64,000 nt of DNA from the NCBI RefSeq assembly GCF_958298935.1, contig NC_084935.1, positions 13,202,501 through 13,266,500 on the forward strand. The letters run 5' to 3'. The notes under the pieces were generated by a model. That model worked only from the letters and a program-made list of their open reading frames with translations. It made no database searches and was not told the DNA's origin. This document shows positions 37,001-50,001 of this stretch, one piece after another. The translations under genes and the position numbers were made by a program. Position 1 is the stretch's first letter. Each line of letters opens with the position of its first letter. The stretch is from Phragmites australis. Its lineage: Eukaryota; Streptophyta; Magnoliopsida; Poales; Poaceae.

Positions 37001-37100
37001 TTGCGCTAGAGTTATAAAACAAAATTACACAAAATTAAACATAATGCTTAAGAAGCATAATTATGCTTAATTATGTGATTATGGAATTTGGGACGTGACA
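34041..37100 (-). repeat. Element 1 3' LTR (3060 bp)
   Basis: Matches 42079-45138 at a constant offset of 8038 with one substitution noticed. Bounded by TG and CA. Short ORFs inside recur in the other LTR and have no recognisable domains. On the minus strand, a CT-rich stretch corresponding to 36730-36890 looks like a transcribed leader near the promoter; I could not place a convincing TATA box. Confidence 0.95.
36144..36270. repeat. Five CCGGA-NNN-TCCGG palindromes in Element 1 LTR
   Basis: The 13-mer CCGGA(T/G)ACTCCGG occurs at 36144-36156, 36163-36175, 36180-36192, 36239-36251 and 36258-36270. Each is a dyad of CCGGA and TCCGG around a 3-bp centre, and neighbours are often 19 bp apart. 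The other LTR repeats them at 44182-44308. They may be protein-binding sites or CG-rich methylation targets; their role is unknown. Confidence 0.75.
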
Positions 37101-37115
37101 AACCTCCCCCCCTTA
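37101..37115 (-). other. Element 1 polypurine tract
   Basis: On the minus strand this reads AAGGGGGGGAGGTT directly before the TGTCACG start of the 3' LTR, the place and composition expected for the plus-strand DNA primer. Confidence 0.85.
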
Positions 37116-37262
37116 AAAGGAATCTCGCCCCGAGATTCGGTACGAGTCGGGGAAGAGCACGATGAGTCTAGGAACCACGCTGTGAGAGGTAGGATCCAAT
37201 GAACATTTCCATTTAACACGGTGATGAACACATACATGCGAAATGTTCCAACTGTGCAAAAT

Positions 37263-40200
37263 TTACAACGACTTTTCCAAGCCTGCAAAGAGCTCGGGAT
37301 ACTCGGAGCGGATCTTATCCTCACGCTCCCAAGTTGCCTCGTCTTCCGAGTGGTTGCTCCATTGGACTTTGATGAATTTGATGGAACTTCGCCGTGTCTG
37401 GCGTTCGGCTTCGTCCAAGATACGGAGTGGCCGCTCACAATATGTCAAGTCCGGTTGCAACTCTTGGGGTGCAACATCGACAACTTCCGTTGGGACTCGG
37501 AGACATTTCTTCAATTGTGACACATGGAACACATTGTGCACGGCGGAGAGAGACGGAGGTAAGTCCAGTTGATATGCCACCTCTCCACGACGAGCAACAA
37601 TCTGGAATGGTCCCACGTATCGAGGCGCTAACTTGCCTCGAACTTGGAATCGGCGAACACCCTTGAGCGGTGAAACCTTGAGGTATACATAATCTCCAAT
37701 TGCGAACTCGAGGTCTCGGCGACGACGATCCGCATAGCTCTTTTGCCGGGATTGAGCCGTGAGAAGACTCTTGCGGATATTTAGAACATGATCTTCCGCC
37801 TCCTTGACCAAATCCGGACCTAGATAAGCACGTTCGCCGGATTCGGACCAATTTAGCGGCGTTCGACATCTCCGGCCATAAAGAGCCTCAAACGGCGCCA
37901 TCTCAATACTAGCTTGGAAGCTGTTATTGTAGGAGAATTCTGCGAATGGCAGGCATATGTCCCACTTCTTCCCATAAGTGAGAACACACGCTCGGAGCAT
38001 GTCTTCTAGAATTTGGTTCACCCTCTCGGTTTGACCGTCTGTCTGAGGATGATATGCCGTGCTGTGAAAAAGCTCGGTTTCCATAGCCTCTTGGAAGCTC
38101 CTCCAGAAATGAGAAGTGAATTGCGTGCCTCGATCGGAGACAATCTTCTTCGGAATACCATGAAGGCAAACTATCCTGGTGAGGTACAACTCCGCATATT
38201 GCTTGGCCGAAAATGTGGTCTTGACGGGCAAGAAATGAGCGGACTTCGTAAATCGGTCCACAATCACCCATATAGAGTCGTACCCATTCGAGGTCTTCGG
38301 CAAGCCGGTAATGAAATCCATTCCAATTTCCTCCCACTTCCAGGAAGGAATGGGCAAAGGCTGAAGTGTACCGGCTGGCCTGAGATGCTCGGCCTTCACT
38401 CTTCGGCAGACATCACACTCAGCTACATATCGAGCGATCTCTCGCTTCATGCGAGTCCACCAAAATCTCGGCTTGAGGTCTTGATACATTTTTGTGCTTC
38501 CCGGATGAATAGAGAGCAATGAATCATGAGCCTCATCAAGAATCTTCTTTCTCAAAGCCTCAACCTTCGGAACCACGAGACGGTTCCCAAACCATAGAAT
38601 GCCCTGCTCATCTCCAGAAAAGCATAAGGCTTGACCGATCTTCATCTTCTCTCGGATTCGAGCCATGCCTTTGTCATCCTTCTGAGCTGCCTTGATCTCA
38701 TCCAGAAGAGTGGATTTGATCTCCAGGTTGGCAATGAATCCATCCGTGACCATCTCGAGCCCAAGCCGTCGGAACTCATCACAAAGTGTGGAATTTCCGG
38801 GCTCGACCCTAAGACAATGGCAATGAGCTTTCCGGCTCAAGGCATCGGCGACCACATTCGCCTTGCCGGGGTGATAATGAACTTCCAGCTCGTAGTCCTT
38901 AATCAGCTCGAGCCATCTTCGCTGCCTCATATTCAAATCTGCTTGAGTGAAGATGTACTTCAAACTCTTGTGATCCGTATAGATACGGCACAAGTTTCCC
39001 AACAAGTAATGACGCCAAATCTTCAGAGCGTGCACGACAGCAGCAAGCTCTAAGTCATGTGTCGGATAATTCTCCTCGTGGCGCTTCAACTGTCGTGAGG
39101 CATAAGCGACAACCCTACCTTCTTGCATAAGGACACATCCGAGGCCCATGCGAGAAGCATCGCAATAAACATCGAAACTCTTGCTCATATCGGGCTGAGC
39201 GAGAACTGGAGCGGTCGTGAGCAACTTCTTCAAAGTCTGAAAGGCGGACTCACACTCACTTGACCACTCGAACTGGTTGCCCTGCTTCAACAACTCAGTC
39301 ATTGGCTTGGCAATCTTGGAGAAGTTCTCGATGAACCGGCGGTAATAGCCCGCAAGTCCGAGAAAACTCCGGATGTCAGTGACATTCTTGGGCTGCACCC
39401 AATTGAGCACATCCTGCACCTTGCTCGGGTCGACTGCAACACCGTTTTCTGATAGAACATGACCCAGAAAAGCTACCTTCCTAAGCCAAAACTCACATTT
39501 GCTGAACTTGGCATAAAGTTGATGATCTCTGAGTCGGCCAAGGACAATACGGAGGTGCTCAACATGTTCTGCATCAGTCTTAGAGTATATAAGAATGTCG
39601 TCGATGAAAACCACGACAAACTTATCCAATTCCTCCATGAACACCGTGTTCATCAAGTACATGAAAAATGCCGGTGCATTCGTCAATCCGAAGGACATGA
39701 CGGTGAATTCATATAAGCCATAGCGAGTCGAGAAAGCCGTCTTCGGAATATCCTCCGGTCGGACTTTGATTTGATGATAGCCCAGTCTTAAGTCAATCTT
39801 TGAGAAAACCCGGGCTCCAGTCAATTGATCAAACAGAATATCAATCCTAGGGAGAGGATATTTGTTCTTGATAGTGACCTCATTCAACGGACGGTAATCA
39901 ACACACATCCGTAGGGTACCATCCTTCTTCTTCACAAAGAGTGCCGAGCATCCCCAAGGCGAGGAGCTCGGACGAATGAACCCCTTCTCCAGCAACTCCT
40001 TCAATTGTTTCTTCAGTTCCACTAATTCATTAGGTGGCATCCGATACGACCTCTTTGAGATTGGAGCTGCACCGGGCACGAGATCAATAGAAAACTCGAC
40101 TGCTCGGTCGGGCGGCATTCCTGGCAACTCATCCGGAAAGACATCCGGGAATTCCCATACCACAGGAATACTCATCATGTCTACGGTGGGGATAGCCTTC

Positions 40201-41714
40201 AAGGCAAAAAGACAAGATTTGTCACCCTCAAGCTTCAATTGAATACGAGTGTTGGACGGACCATTTAGAGTAACTGTCCGCTGAGCACAACCTAAGACTG
40301 CCTCATTCTTGGTGAGCCAGTTCATCCCCAATATAATATCTATTCCCTTCGAGTTCATCACTAGCAAATTTGCCCCAAAAGATATCTCATTGATGATTAT
40401 CGAGGCGTTGGACACGCATTGCTTAATAAGGACCTTGGCTCCAGGTGCATCTATAAGATAGGGCGTAGGGGTGGTGCTGACTGTCAACCCATGACGCTGA
40501 GTATAACTTGCCGCTATGAAGCAGTGAGAAGCTCCAGAATCGAAAAGAACAACTGCTGGAGCTATGACAGAATGTGAATGCACAATCAACGTACCCATCA
40601 GGACGGTGTCACTCTCGTGAACGTCTTCAGCGGTGGTGTGGCGTGCTCGGCCACGCTTGGGGACGTGGGTCGCCTGAGAGGACTGTGGTCCAGATTGAGC
40701 CGGTGGTGGCCTTGGAGCGGTCACCACGGCTCCCGACCTCGGGTAGGGGCAATCCCGCGCGTAGTGGCCGACACGGCCGCAGTTGTAGCATGGGCCGCCA
40801 GGGCCACCAGTCACGCTCACTTGCGAAGCGGTCGGTCGTGGAGGCTGTCCCTGTGGAGCTGAGAACGACGGGCGTTGCACGAGCCACATCGGACGAGGAG
40901 CACTTGATGCCGGCACGCGAGATGGTGGAGGTAGACTCTCCGTGCGGGCGCGCTGCAAGCTCCCGCCCACAGAAGGCGAGGGACCCCTCTTGCGCTTCTT
41001 CTCCTCCTGGTGGTTCTTGAGCTTGAACTCCACCGTGAGCGAGGTGCTCACAAGTTTGTTGAAATCGGCGAACTCGTGCGCCGACAACCGGTCTTGCATC
41101 TTTGAATTGAGACCGTTAATGAAGCGGTATTGTTTCCGCTCGTCAGTGCTCACTTCATCTTGAGCATATTGTGCAAGGTGGTTGAACACCTGCACATATT
41201 CCATCACCGATCGGCCTCCCTGCTTGAGGTCCATGAATTCCCGTCGCTTGATCTCCATAAGACCCTTGGGAATGTGGAAATCCCGGAATGCCTGGCGGAA
41301 CTCCGCCCAAGACACCTGGTGGTTGGCAGGGTGCATGGCCAAGTAGTTGGACCACCATGCGCCCGCCGGGCCCTGAAGTTGGTGGGCGGCGAAGAGCGTC
41401 TTCTCGTGATCCTCGCATCTGAGGAGAGCAAGTTTCTGCTCGATAGTCCGGAGCCAGTGGTCGGCATCCAGAGGATCCTCAACCCGCGAGAAAACCGGCG
41501 GCTGAGTCCTCAGGAAATCCGAGAAATCATCTCGGCGCCCGGCTCCACCCCCTCCATGAGGAGTCGTGTTGCGCACGAGAGCCTCCAGAAGCGCCTGATT
41601 AGTCTGGCGGTTCTGCTCAATCTGCATGAGCACTTCCGCCATTGTTGGCGGCGGGGGAGGGTTATTCTCATTCGAGCCCTCGGGATCATCCGACTCACGA
41701 CGAGTTCTCACCAT
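37263..41714 (-). CDS. Element 1 Gag-Pol polyprotein with chromodomain
   Basis: One uninterrupted frame for all proteins needed to copy and insert the element. An upstream in-frame ATG at 41732 gives 1489 aa. I prefer the ATG at 41714 (1483 aa) because the protein then begins MVRTRR, like the MVNTRR starts of the neighbouring elements. Numbering below is for the 1489-aa form. Gag lies about 70-240, a CCHC zinc knuckle at 315-328, the protease LFDSGAS site about 397-402, and reverse transcriptase with FIDD at 709-712. RNase H begins near YCDAS (856-860). Integrase has a zinc site (H1069, H1076, C1106, C1109) and catalytic D1139, D1200 and E1236. A chromodomain lies at about 1433-1482; in chromoviruses it directs insertion toward heterochromatin. 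No stop or frameshift is visible, so it may encode working proteins. Confidence 0.95.
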   Translation of the reverse strand: MVRTRRESDDPEGSNENNPPPPPTMAEVLMQIEQNRQTNQALLEALVRNTTPHGGGGAGRRDDFSDFLRTQPPVFSRVEDPLDADHWLRTIEQKLALLRCEDHEKTLFAAHQLQGPAGAWWSNYLAMHPANHQVSWAEFRQAFRDFHIPKGLMEIKRREFMDLKQGGRSVMEYVQVFNHLAQYAQDEVSTDERKQYRFINGLNSKMQDRLSAHEFADFNKLVSTSLTVEFKLKNHQEEKKRKRGPSPSVGGSLQRARTESLPPPSRVPASSAPRPMWLVQRPSFSAPQGQPPRPTASQVSVTGGPGGPCYNCGRVGHYARDCPYPRSGAVVTAPRPPPAQSGPQSSQATHVPKRGRARHTTAEDVHESDTVLMGTLIVHSHSVIAPAVVLFDSGASHCFIAASYTQRHGLTVSTTPTPYLIDAPGAKVLIKQCVSNASIIINEISFGANLLVMNSKGIDIILGMNWLTKNEAVLGCAQRTVTLNGPSNTRIQLKLEGDKSCLFALKAIPTVDMMSIPVVWEFPDVFPDELPGMPPDRAVEFSIDLVPGAAPISKRSYRMPPNELVELKKQLKELLEKGFIRPSSSPWGCSALFVKKKDGTLRMCVDYRPLNEVTIKNKYPLPRIDILFDQLTGARVFSKIDLRLGYHQIKVRPEDIPKTAFSTRYGLYEFTVMSFGLTNAPAFFMYLMNTVFMEELDKFVVVFIDDILIYSKTDAEHVEHLRIVLGRLRDHQLYAKFSKCEFWLRKVAFLGHVLSENGVAVDPSKVQDVLNWVQPKNVTDIRSFLGLAGYYRRFIENFSKIAKPMTELLKQGNQFEWSSECESAFQTLKKLLTTAPVLAQPDMSKSFDVYCDASRMGLGCVLMQEGRVVAYASRQLKRHEENYPTHDLELAAVVHALKIWRHYLLGNLCRIYTDHKSLKYIFTQADLNMRQRRWLELIKDYELEVHYHPGKANVVADALSRKAHCHCLRVEPGNSTLCDEFRRLGLEMVTDGFIANLEIKSTLLDEIKAAQKDDKGMARIREKMKIGQALCFSGDEQGILWFGNRLVVPKVEALRKKILDEAHDSLLSIHPGSTKMYQDLKPRFWWTRMKREIARYVAECDVCRRVKAEHLRPAGTLQPLPIPSWKWEEIGMDFITGLPKTSNGYDSIWVIVDRFTKSAHFLPVKTTFSAKQYAELYLTRIVCLHGIPKKIVSDRGTQFTSHFWRSFQEAMETELFHSTAYHPQTDGQTERVNQILEDMLRACVLTYGKKWDICLPFAEFSYNNSFQASIEMAPFEALYGRRCRTPLNWSESGERAYLGPDLVKEAEDHVLNIRKSLLTAQSRQKSYADRRRRDLEFAIGDYVYLKVSPLKGVRRFQVRGKLAPRYVGPFQIVARRGEVAYQLDLPPSLSAVHNVFHVSQLKKCLRVPTEVVDVAPQELQPDLTYCERPLRILDEAERQTRRSSIKFIKVQWSNHSEDEATWEREDKIRSEYPELFAGLEKSL

Positions 41715-42063
41715 ACTGTACCGACAAAACAAAAAAGGGAAACGTCAAATTCCAACATAACCTAAAAGCATTCGCCGGATATCATTTACTAGCCCCCCCA
41801 TAATACATGTATATAGATCATGCATGCATGAATGCAGTATGAGAATGACGCTATGCTCGATCCTAGATACCGTTTCTTTCCCGTGCACTTCTCTCCACAA
41901 CAAACATCGAAACTCACAAGCAGTTATACTTAGGGGCATAATATAGCAGATTCATACATATTGACAGGAAAATGTATAAGTAAACTTTAGTTGGTTGCTT
42001 AGTGGGTTTGACACACTTACTAAACAACGTTCTAATTGTGTTTAGGCTACTTAATTAAACCAA

Positions 42064-42075
42064 GCTCTGATACCA
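42064..42075 (-). other. Element 1 primer binding site (initiator tRNA-Met)
   Basis: The minus strand reads TGGTATCAGAGC, complementary to the 3' end of plant initiator tRNA-Met. It starts three bases after the 5' LTR, as in many plant Ty3/Gypsy elements. Confidence 0.9.
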
Positions 42076-42078
42076 CGC

Positions 42079-45000
42079 TGTGAGGAACCGTCCAAATAAT
42101 ATTCTAATTAATCACCAGGAGGATCATTATTCATAATCACAACCTCGATGATTAACCAAAATATCATCCCGGTAGTCCCGGCACGTGTTTTGTGCCCAAG
42201 ATCGGAACACATGCCTTTCCAACATGTACATCACAACAAAGCTTAAGAAAGAGCGAGTAATTAACATTATATTACAAGTTCTTAAGCATGCAATAAGTTA
42301 TCATAATTTACAGCAAAAGAGAATTAGGAGGAGACTAAAATCTGCTCAACTCCTAACCAGCAAAAGAACTAAGCAGTGGAAGACTAAAAGCTATACAACA
42401 AAAGGATATGGAGCCACATGCCCTTAGGCTCCATACCCGAACACCGAGTTCGGAGTAGAATGTGCTACTCCTGCCCGCCACCCTGATCGGCAGGCACAAA
42501 GTAGCCAAACACCGCCTCTTCCTCAACAGCAGCACCTGAAACGCAGGCATGAGTACGAAGGGTACTCGCAAGACTTAAACCATATAGAGCACATAAACAT
42601 AGCTCGACTCCAAGGATTATGCATTGAGCCATTAGCAAGGATAAAGCCATATGGTTATGTTAAACATTAGCGGTAAGCAATCTAAACATCTATGTGTGAG
42701 CAACTAACTTAACCAACAACATGATTCTACCCTACATATACCAACTGAACATAAAGGTAACTGTAACCAACATAAACATAAAACTAGAACCAACATGAGT
42801 ATATATGTAACCAAGAACCAACTCGCCCATCTCCCACATAACCAACCACAACCACAATCGAAACTCTACGACCGGGTGCAAATGAAACAATAGCATGCTC
42901 ATGACCGAGAGCGCGGCAGTTCGAACTGTTTATACACCCTGCAGGGGGATACTCCTGGACCCACACGACTCGGGGACCATACGGCTTGTGCCACCCGCTA
43001 AAGTGCACACAAGGGGGTACCCGTGTCAACCTTTCCCAACCAGCCCCAACCGTGTGGGGCATGCATCGCTCGGCGCGGCGATACTAGAACTACTCCCGGA
43101 GCAAACTAGTACCGCTTACAAGCCCGCCCGCTCACACCGTCGATGTCCACGCCCACAAAGCCACAGCTGCGAAGGTATTCGGCTCGCCTTACCATTAGAT
43201 CGGCATGTGGTGAGTAAGGTAAGTGCTAAAGCCAACTACCCCGACGATCGGCCTTAAACGATGCAAGCGGTCTACGGTGTCCGGTCTTCCTCTACCGGCC
43301 TACCCAGGGGAACTCCACATCCGGGCAGGACAAAACACCATCCTAGCACCGCCCACATCTCGTCTCATACTCACCACTCATACAACCATCACCAACCAAT
43401 CTCCAACATTGTGATCATAACAACAGTAAATAATGCCTATGCTCGCGAACGATGAAACCATTCACCGCTCGACTTCTACCGAAAGACCTATGCATTGCTA
43501 AGCATTTCGATTAATTTGTAATCTAGACAACAACATATTCAAGGCAACAAGGGTATGGATAAACAACATATCAAGGTAGAGGATATGCAATTCAACATAG
43601 GATCTACCCATTTATACCCGACAATAACTCACTAAACATGCAAACATACACAAGCATAATTTATCAATTTTAGACTTCATTCAATTCGATTAAATGGGTG
43701 CAATATGCAAACATAATAGGTTGCTTGCCTTGATGCACTGGTTCACAAAGGTGCGGCGCCTCGGGATCGACCTCGGTCTCCGGGATCGATGGATCAGCGC
43801 GTTCTAAGAAACATAACGCGTGCAATGATAAGCATAAATGAAATGCAACAATCTAAGCCACAAGGTGCAAATGATGAAATATCATGAAAATGTACTTTAA
43901 AATGTAGGAAAATATTTTTCCTAACTAGAACAAGTCATAAGAAGACTAGCAAAATTGGTTTCATCCATTTTGGATCTGTAAAGAATTAATGGTGAATTAA
44001 TGAAGCTTAAGCCTAATTAATTAGCCTCAAAATTTTAATTCGATATTAAATTGCTGGGGATATTTTTAATAGATAGAGTAGTTTATTATGAAACCAACAA
44101 AATTGGTTTCATGATTTTTGGAGTTCGTATGAATTAATTATGAATTTTACAAGTTTCAGCAGAGACTGATGAACAGTGCACCCGGATACTCCGGTGAAGG
44201 CCGGATACTCCGGGGTACCGGAGACTCCGGGAGACTCTCCGGCAGCACCCTCTCTGTTATTTTCGGCTGGAGCTCACCGGAGACTCCGGGGAAGGCCGGA
44301 TACTCCGGGGAAGCTCCAGAACTGGGCTGTTTTGAGGGGAAAAATGCCCGGAACGAATTGCAATCTTCTCCAAACCAAAAGGGAACATGTTTGAGCTAGT
44401 TCAAGGGTTCTAGAACTCATTTAACAACTTAGAAACTCCATTCCTAACTCAAATTCATCCAATTCCTCAATTTAGGGTTAAACTCACAAAAACTCATGAA
44501 TTTCACTCTTTTGCAAAATCGACCAATCGAATCACGAATTCCTGCTATGGGGAGCCTAAGAGACTTACCCACAACACTTGTGAAGGTTAGTGGCCGCCGG
44601 GTGATGAAGAAAACGGTGGGAAATCGAAGAATTCCGGCGTTCTTCACTTTTCAACCCTATCACCAAAAGACATCCAAATCGGCTCAAATCCTTCGGGAAT
44701 GAGCAAACAAATTGGAGGAATGGAATGCTTGTGAGCTTGTGATCGCAATGGTACCACATGCATACCTTGATTCGGCTCCTAGAGCACGGATTTGAGGGAG
44801 AAAGGGAGAGGGGCTTGAGAGAGTGAGAGAGGGAGGTGGCTCCCTTGCTTGCACGGGAGAGGCACGGGAGTGAGGTGGGGCTGCTGTGGAGTTGGCAGCC
44901 GAGTGAGGGAGAGAGAGTGAGGTGTGGGGCCGGCCAGCTGGTGGGTCCCACATGGTAAGGAAAGAGTCCGCTTTGACTGCGAAATTCATTCTTTTCGCTC

Positions 45001-45138
45001 CCGAATTCGATTCTCTCATCCGATTGACAAGAAACGAATTGCGCTAGAGTTATAAAACAAAATTACACAAAATTAAACATAATGCTTAAGAAGCATAATT
45101 ATGCTTAATTATGTGATTATGGAATTTGGGACGTGACA
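42079..45138 (-). repeat. Element 1 5' LTR (3060 bp)
   Basis: Same sequence as the 3' LTR apart from T at 42377. It provides the promoter for the element on the minus strand. The primer site lies at its inner edge and remnant Element 2 DNA at its outer edge. Confidence 0.95.
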
Positions 45139-45462
45139 GGAGTCTTCGGAGGACGGCGACCAGTCAACTGCCAAACCATCTGTCGGGTCGCATGCTTAGG
45201 AGAGTACCTGAAGCTAGTTTAATAAGTCGTCTAGACCGTTTGTGTTGTCTAGTCCTGGTGTCATCGTGTCTGTTTTGTGATCATGTTATGAGTTGGATCT
45301 TTTTGTGATTGTCGATGTAAGGTGGATGCTCTTTCTCCACATTGCATCAGTTATCTTATAATAATAGTTGGAGTCTTTTTGCTCTTGTTCTTCCTGTCTC
45401 AGCCTTATCTTGTAGTCTTGGCTTTCTCCTCCGTTCCCCGCTCATACCTTGGCAACCAGTAG

Positions 45463-48400
45463 ATGGTGAACACCAGGAGAAACCCCCGCGCCGACAACAA
45501 CGAAGTCAACAACAACCAGCAACTACCTCCTCCTCCTCCACCACCTCAATTCAACATGGAGCAAATGATGGCCATGCAAACGCAAATCCTTCAAGGACTA
45601 GCTCAAACTATGGCAAATATGCAGCAGGCCCCCGTGCGCATGCAAGCCCCTCCTCCTCCGCCGCAGAATAAGTTGGGAGAGTTTATGAGAACCAAGCCCC
45701 CAGTATTCTCACAGGCTATGGAACCAAAGGATGCTGATGACTGGTTGAACGCCACGGAGAAGAAGCTCCGAATAGCTCAGTGCAACGACAGGGAAAAGGT
45801 CTTGTTTGCTTCACACCAACTTTCCGGGCCCGCGGTAGATTGGTGGGACGCATACGTCAATGCCCATGAAGACGCACAAACCATCACATGGGCGGAGTTT
45901 CAGACCAGTTTCCGCACTCACCATATACCAGCTGGGGCAATGAAACTCAAAAAGAAGGAATTTCATGAGCTTAAGCAGGGAGCTATGTCTGTAAGTGAGT
46001 ATGTGGCAAAGTTCACACAACTATCAAGGTATGCCCCCGAGGATGTCGATACAGATGAGAAAAAGCAGGAACACTTCCTAGAGGGCCTGAATGATGGTAT
46101 CCAATATGCATTGCTTCCCCAAGATTTCGCAAGCTTCCAGGCTATGGTAAATAAAGCCCTGGTGGTGGAACACAAACGCCGCCAGATGGAGCATAAGAGA
46201 AAGATGTCTTCTCAAGGCCAAGGCTCAGGCAGTCACTCCCGACCCCGCTATAACCCACCTCAACAAGGACCCATGTTCCGCCAACAGAACCAGCACCAGA
46301 ACCAGAACAAGCTACAGATGCAAGCTCAGTGCTCAAAATTCCCAGCCCCTCGTCAGACCCAACCCCCGACGCCTCAACAGAAGTTTGGTGATCAGGCACC
46401 TTCCACCAGAAAGGCATGTTTCGTCTGTGGTGAAGTAGGGCACTATGCCAATAAATGCCCAAGGAAGAAACCCAGCAACTCTCCCGTGCAGTATGGCAAT
46501 GGGAATGCTCCAAAGCAGGGACAACATCAAGCTCCGGGCCGCAATGGGAACCCAGCACCAGCTCCAACCAACCGGGCTCAACAGAATTACGCGCGTGGGC
46601 GAATCAACCATGTCACTACTGAAGAAGTCCAAGGGACGCAAGATGTGGTGCTTGGTATGTTCCTTGTCAACTCAAACCCAGCATCAGTTTTATTTGATTC
46701 AGGAGCATCACATTCATTCATCACTGCAAGATATGTTGCAAAGTATAATCTGCCAATTGTAAATATGAAACAGCAAATGATTATTAGCTCTCCTGGAGGA
46801 GAGATGAGGGCAAAGTATATATGCTCAAAGCTAAGCCTTTATATAAGGGGGGTAGATTTCTTAGCCAACCTTATAGTTCTGGAATCCAATGGGATTGATG
46901 TCATACTGGGAATGGACTGGCTGGCGAAATATAAGGGAATCATAGACTGCGCCAGAAGAGCAGTTCAACTGACTAAACAAGAAGGCACGCAGGTCGAGTT
47001 TGTAGCAGCTATACCCTCGACAGAGGGAGGCTCACTAAATCAAATGAAGGGTATTCCTATCGAAGAGATCAATGTGGTGAACGAATTCCCGGACGTATTT
47101 CCCGATGATCTTCCAGGTATGCCGCCAGATCGTGAAATAGAATTTGTGATTGAATTAGTGCCAGGAACTGCACCTATATATAAGAGACCATATAGAATGG
47201 ATGCCAATCAGTTGGCAGAGCTCAAGGAGCAAATCCAAGAGATGTTAGACAAAGGGTTTATCCGCCCTAGTTCTTCACCCTGGGGAGCTCCAGTCATCTT
47301 TGTACCCAAGAAAGATGGAACGCAAAGGATGTGTATTGACTATCGGGCTCTCAATGAAGTAACTATCAAGAACAAATACCCACTGCCTCACATTGATGGT
47401 CTGTTTGATCAGTTGAAAGGGGTGTGTATTTTCTCCAAGATTGATCTTCGGTCCGGATACCACCAGTTGAAAATTCGCGCTTCGGATATTCCAAAGACCG
47501 TGTTCGTCACCCGATATGGCCTTTATGAGTTTACGGTAATTTCTTTTGGCTTGACAAATGCGCCAGCATACTTCATGTACCTAATGAATAAAGTCTTCAT
47601 GGAGTTTCTGGACAAGTTTGTTGTAATGTTTATTGATGATATCCTGGTCTTCTCCAAGGACAAGGAAGAACACAAGGAACACTTAAGGATGGTATTACAG
47701 AAACTCAGGGAGAACCAACTTTATGCCAAATTGAGTAAGTGTGAGTTCTGGTTGACGGAAGTACCCTTCCTTGGTCATATTATTTCATCGGGAGGTTTGT
47801 CCGTAGATCCGTCCAAAGTAAGGGATGTACTAAACTGGAAAACCACGCAGAATGTTTCGGAGATCCGCAGTTTCTTGGGTTTAGCAGGGTATTACCGCCG
47901 ATTTATAGAAGGTTTTTCCAAGATAGCGAAACCAATGACAGAACTACTAGGAAAAGGAGCAGAATTCAAATGGACAGCCGCTCGAGAAGACAGTTTCAAC
48001 GAATTGAAGAAAAAGTTGACCACCGCGCCAGTTCTTATCATGCCAGACACCCAGACGTCGTTCTCGGTGTATTGCGATGCATCTCGACAAGGGTTGGGAT
48101 GTGTGCTTATGCAGGAAGGTCATGTGGTAGCATATGCATCTAGGCAGTTAAGAAAACATGAGGAAAATTATCCGACCCACGATTTGGAATTAGCTGCAGT
48201 AGTTCACGCCCTGAAGATTTGGAGGCACTACCTCATTGGCAACCGATGTGAAATATATACGGATCATAAAAGCCTAAAATATATTTTCACCCAACTGGAT
48301 CTTAATTTGCGGCAACGTAGATGGTTGGAACTAATCAAGGATTATGATGTGGGAATACATTATCACCCTGGGAAAGCAAACGTTGTGGCAGATGCCCTGA

Positions 48401-49989
48401 GTAGGAAGGGATATAGCAATATGACTATGTTGCGAGGAAGTCAACCGGAATTATGCAAGAAATTTGAGAGATTAAATTTAGGTTTTATGGCCGACATGGA
48501 TGCAACAGTAATAGAAATGAAGTCACAATTGGAACAAAACATCCGAAAAGGACAATGGGAAGATGAGAAAATAAAGGAGATCAAAGAACTCATAAAAACA
48601 GATAAGGCACCCGGTTTCTCGGAAGATAATCAAGGAACAGTGTGGTTTGGGAAAAGGATTTGTGTACCCAACCAGAAAGTTTTGAAGGATTTAATTTTGC
48701 GAGAAGCACACGATTCTGCACATTCCATTCACCCCAGGAGCACTAAGATGTATCAGGATCTGAAAGAGTATTATTGGTGGTATGGTATGAAGAGAGATGT
48801 TGCAGAATATGTGGCTTTGTGCGACACCTGTCAGAGAGTAAAGGCAGAACATCAAAGGCCAGCAGGATTATTGCAACCCTTGAAAGTTCCAGAGTGGAAG
48901 TGGGAAGAAATTGGTATGGATTTCATCGTCGGGTTACCCCGCACTCAAGCAGGCTACGATTCTATCTGGGTAGTGGTGGATCGCTTAACGAAGGTTGCGC
49001 ATTTTATCCCAGTGAAGACAACATATTCAAGTGCGAAACTTGCCGAGTTGTATATGTCAAGAATTGTGTGTCTACATGGGGTACCCAAATAGATTGTGTC
49101 GGACAGAGGTACCCAATTTACCTCTTGCTTCCGGCAGAAACTACACAAATCCTTGGACATTAAACTGAACTTCAATTCTGCATATCACCCCCAAACCGAT
49201 GGACAGACAGAGAGGACCAACCAAGTGCTGGAAGATATGTTAAGAGCCTGCACCTTGAAGTACAAGCAGAGTTGGGATAAAAGCTTACCATATGCAGAGT
49301 TTTCTTACAATAACAGCTACCAAGCCAGCCACAAAATGTCTCCATATGAAGCTTTGTATGGTAGAAAGTGCAGAACTCCGCTGTATTGGAACGAAACTGG
49401 AGAAAACCAGGTGTTTGGACCAGAAATTCTTAGAAGAGCAGAAGAACAGGTTCAGGCCATACGGGAAAACTTGAAGGCCGCACAGTCCCGACAAAAGATC
49501 TATGCGGATAATCGACGGAGAGGATTGACCTTTGAAGTGGGGGATATGGTGTATTTGAAAGTCTCACCTATTAGAGGTCTCCGCAGGTTCAAGGTTAAAG
49601 GAAAATTGGCACCCAGGTACATTGGACCATTCAGGATAATCGCTAGACGTGGAGAAGTAGCCTATCAGCTGGAACTGCCATCTACACTGGCTGACGTGCA
49701 TGATGTATTTCATGTATCTCAATTAAAGAAATGTTTAAGAATGCCAGAAGAACAGTTGCCCCTGGAAGAAGTGGACCCAAAAGAAGATCTGACCTATGCA
49801 GAATATCCTATCAGAATTCTGGACACTGCAGAGCGAACAACGAGAAGAAAGGCTATTAGAATGTGCAAAGTTCAATGGAGTCATCACTCGGAAGATGAGG
49901 CAACCTGGGAGCGAGAAGATGATCTGAAGGCAGAATTCCCGCAGTTATTTGGAGATCAACCTGAATCTCGGGGGCGAGATTCATCCTGA
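45463..49989 (+). pseudogene. Element 2 Gag-Pol, one in-frame stop in integrase
   Basis: The frame begins MVNTRR and is open for 1209 codons. It meets TAG at 49090-49092, then continues in the same frame to a TGA at 49987-49989. Visible parts: Gag about 70-250, CCHC knuckle at 319-332, protease FDSGAS from 411, RT FIDD at 723-726, RNase H YCDAS from 870, and integrase zinc site (H1083, H1090, C1120, C1123). The first catalytic Asp is D1153. The stop lies where Element 1 has lysine, between the first and second catalytic aspartates, so the upstream product has an incomplete integrase. The part beyond the stop holds the VSDRG and DGQTER motifs and the chromodomain. I saw no frameshift. It could be an inactivated copy or a sequencing error. 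Confidence 0.9.
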
Positions 49990-50001
49990 GGGGGGTAGGT
50001 T
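49990..50001 (+). other. Element 2 polypurine tract
   Basis: GGGGGGTAGGTT lies between the Gag-Pol stop codon and the TGTAACACCC start of the 3' LTR, with no gap on either side. Confidence 0.85.

Larger units (their letters stand above)
34041..45138 (-). mobile_element. Element 1: complete Ty3/Gypsy chromovirus LTR retrotransposon
   Basis: This 11,098-bp element lies on the minus strand. In transcript order it has the 5' LTR (45138-42079), a tRNA-Met primer site, an untranslated leader (42063-41715) without an extra ORF, one Gag-Pol frame, a polypurine tract and the 3' LTR (37100-34041). Each LTR is 3060 bp, starts TGTCACGTCC and ends TCCTCACA in element orientation. I noticed a single LTR difference (C at 34339, T at 42377), so insertion was recent. 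Protein order (protease, RT, RNase H, integrase, chromodomain) and LTR length fit a Tekay/Del-like chromovirus; the clade is inferred. The flanks (GCACC left, GGAGT right) show no target-site duplication. Confidence 0.95.

Noticed and set aside
40574..41020. 148-aa plus-strand ORF over Element 1 Gag
   Set aside because: It is antisense to the intact Gag-Pol frame in its GC-rich zinc-knuckle region and has no domain.
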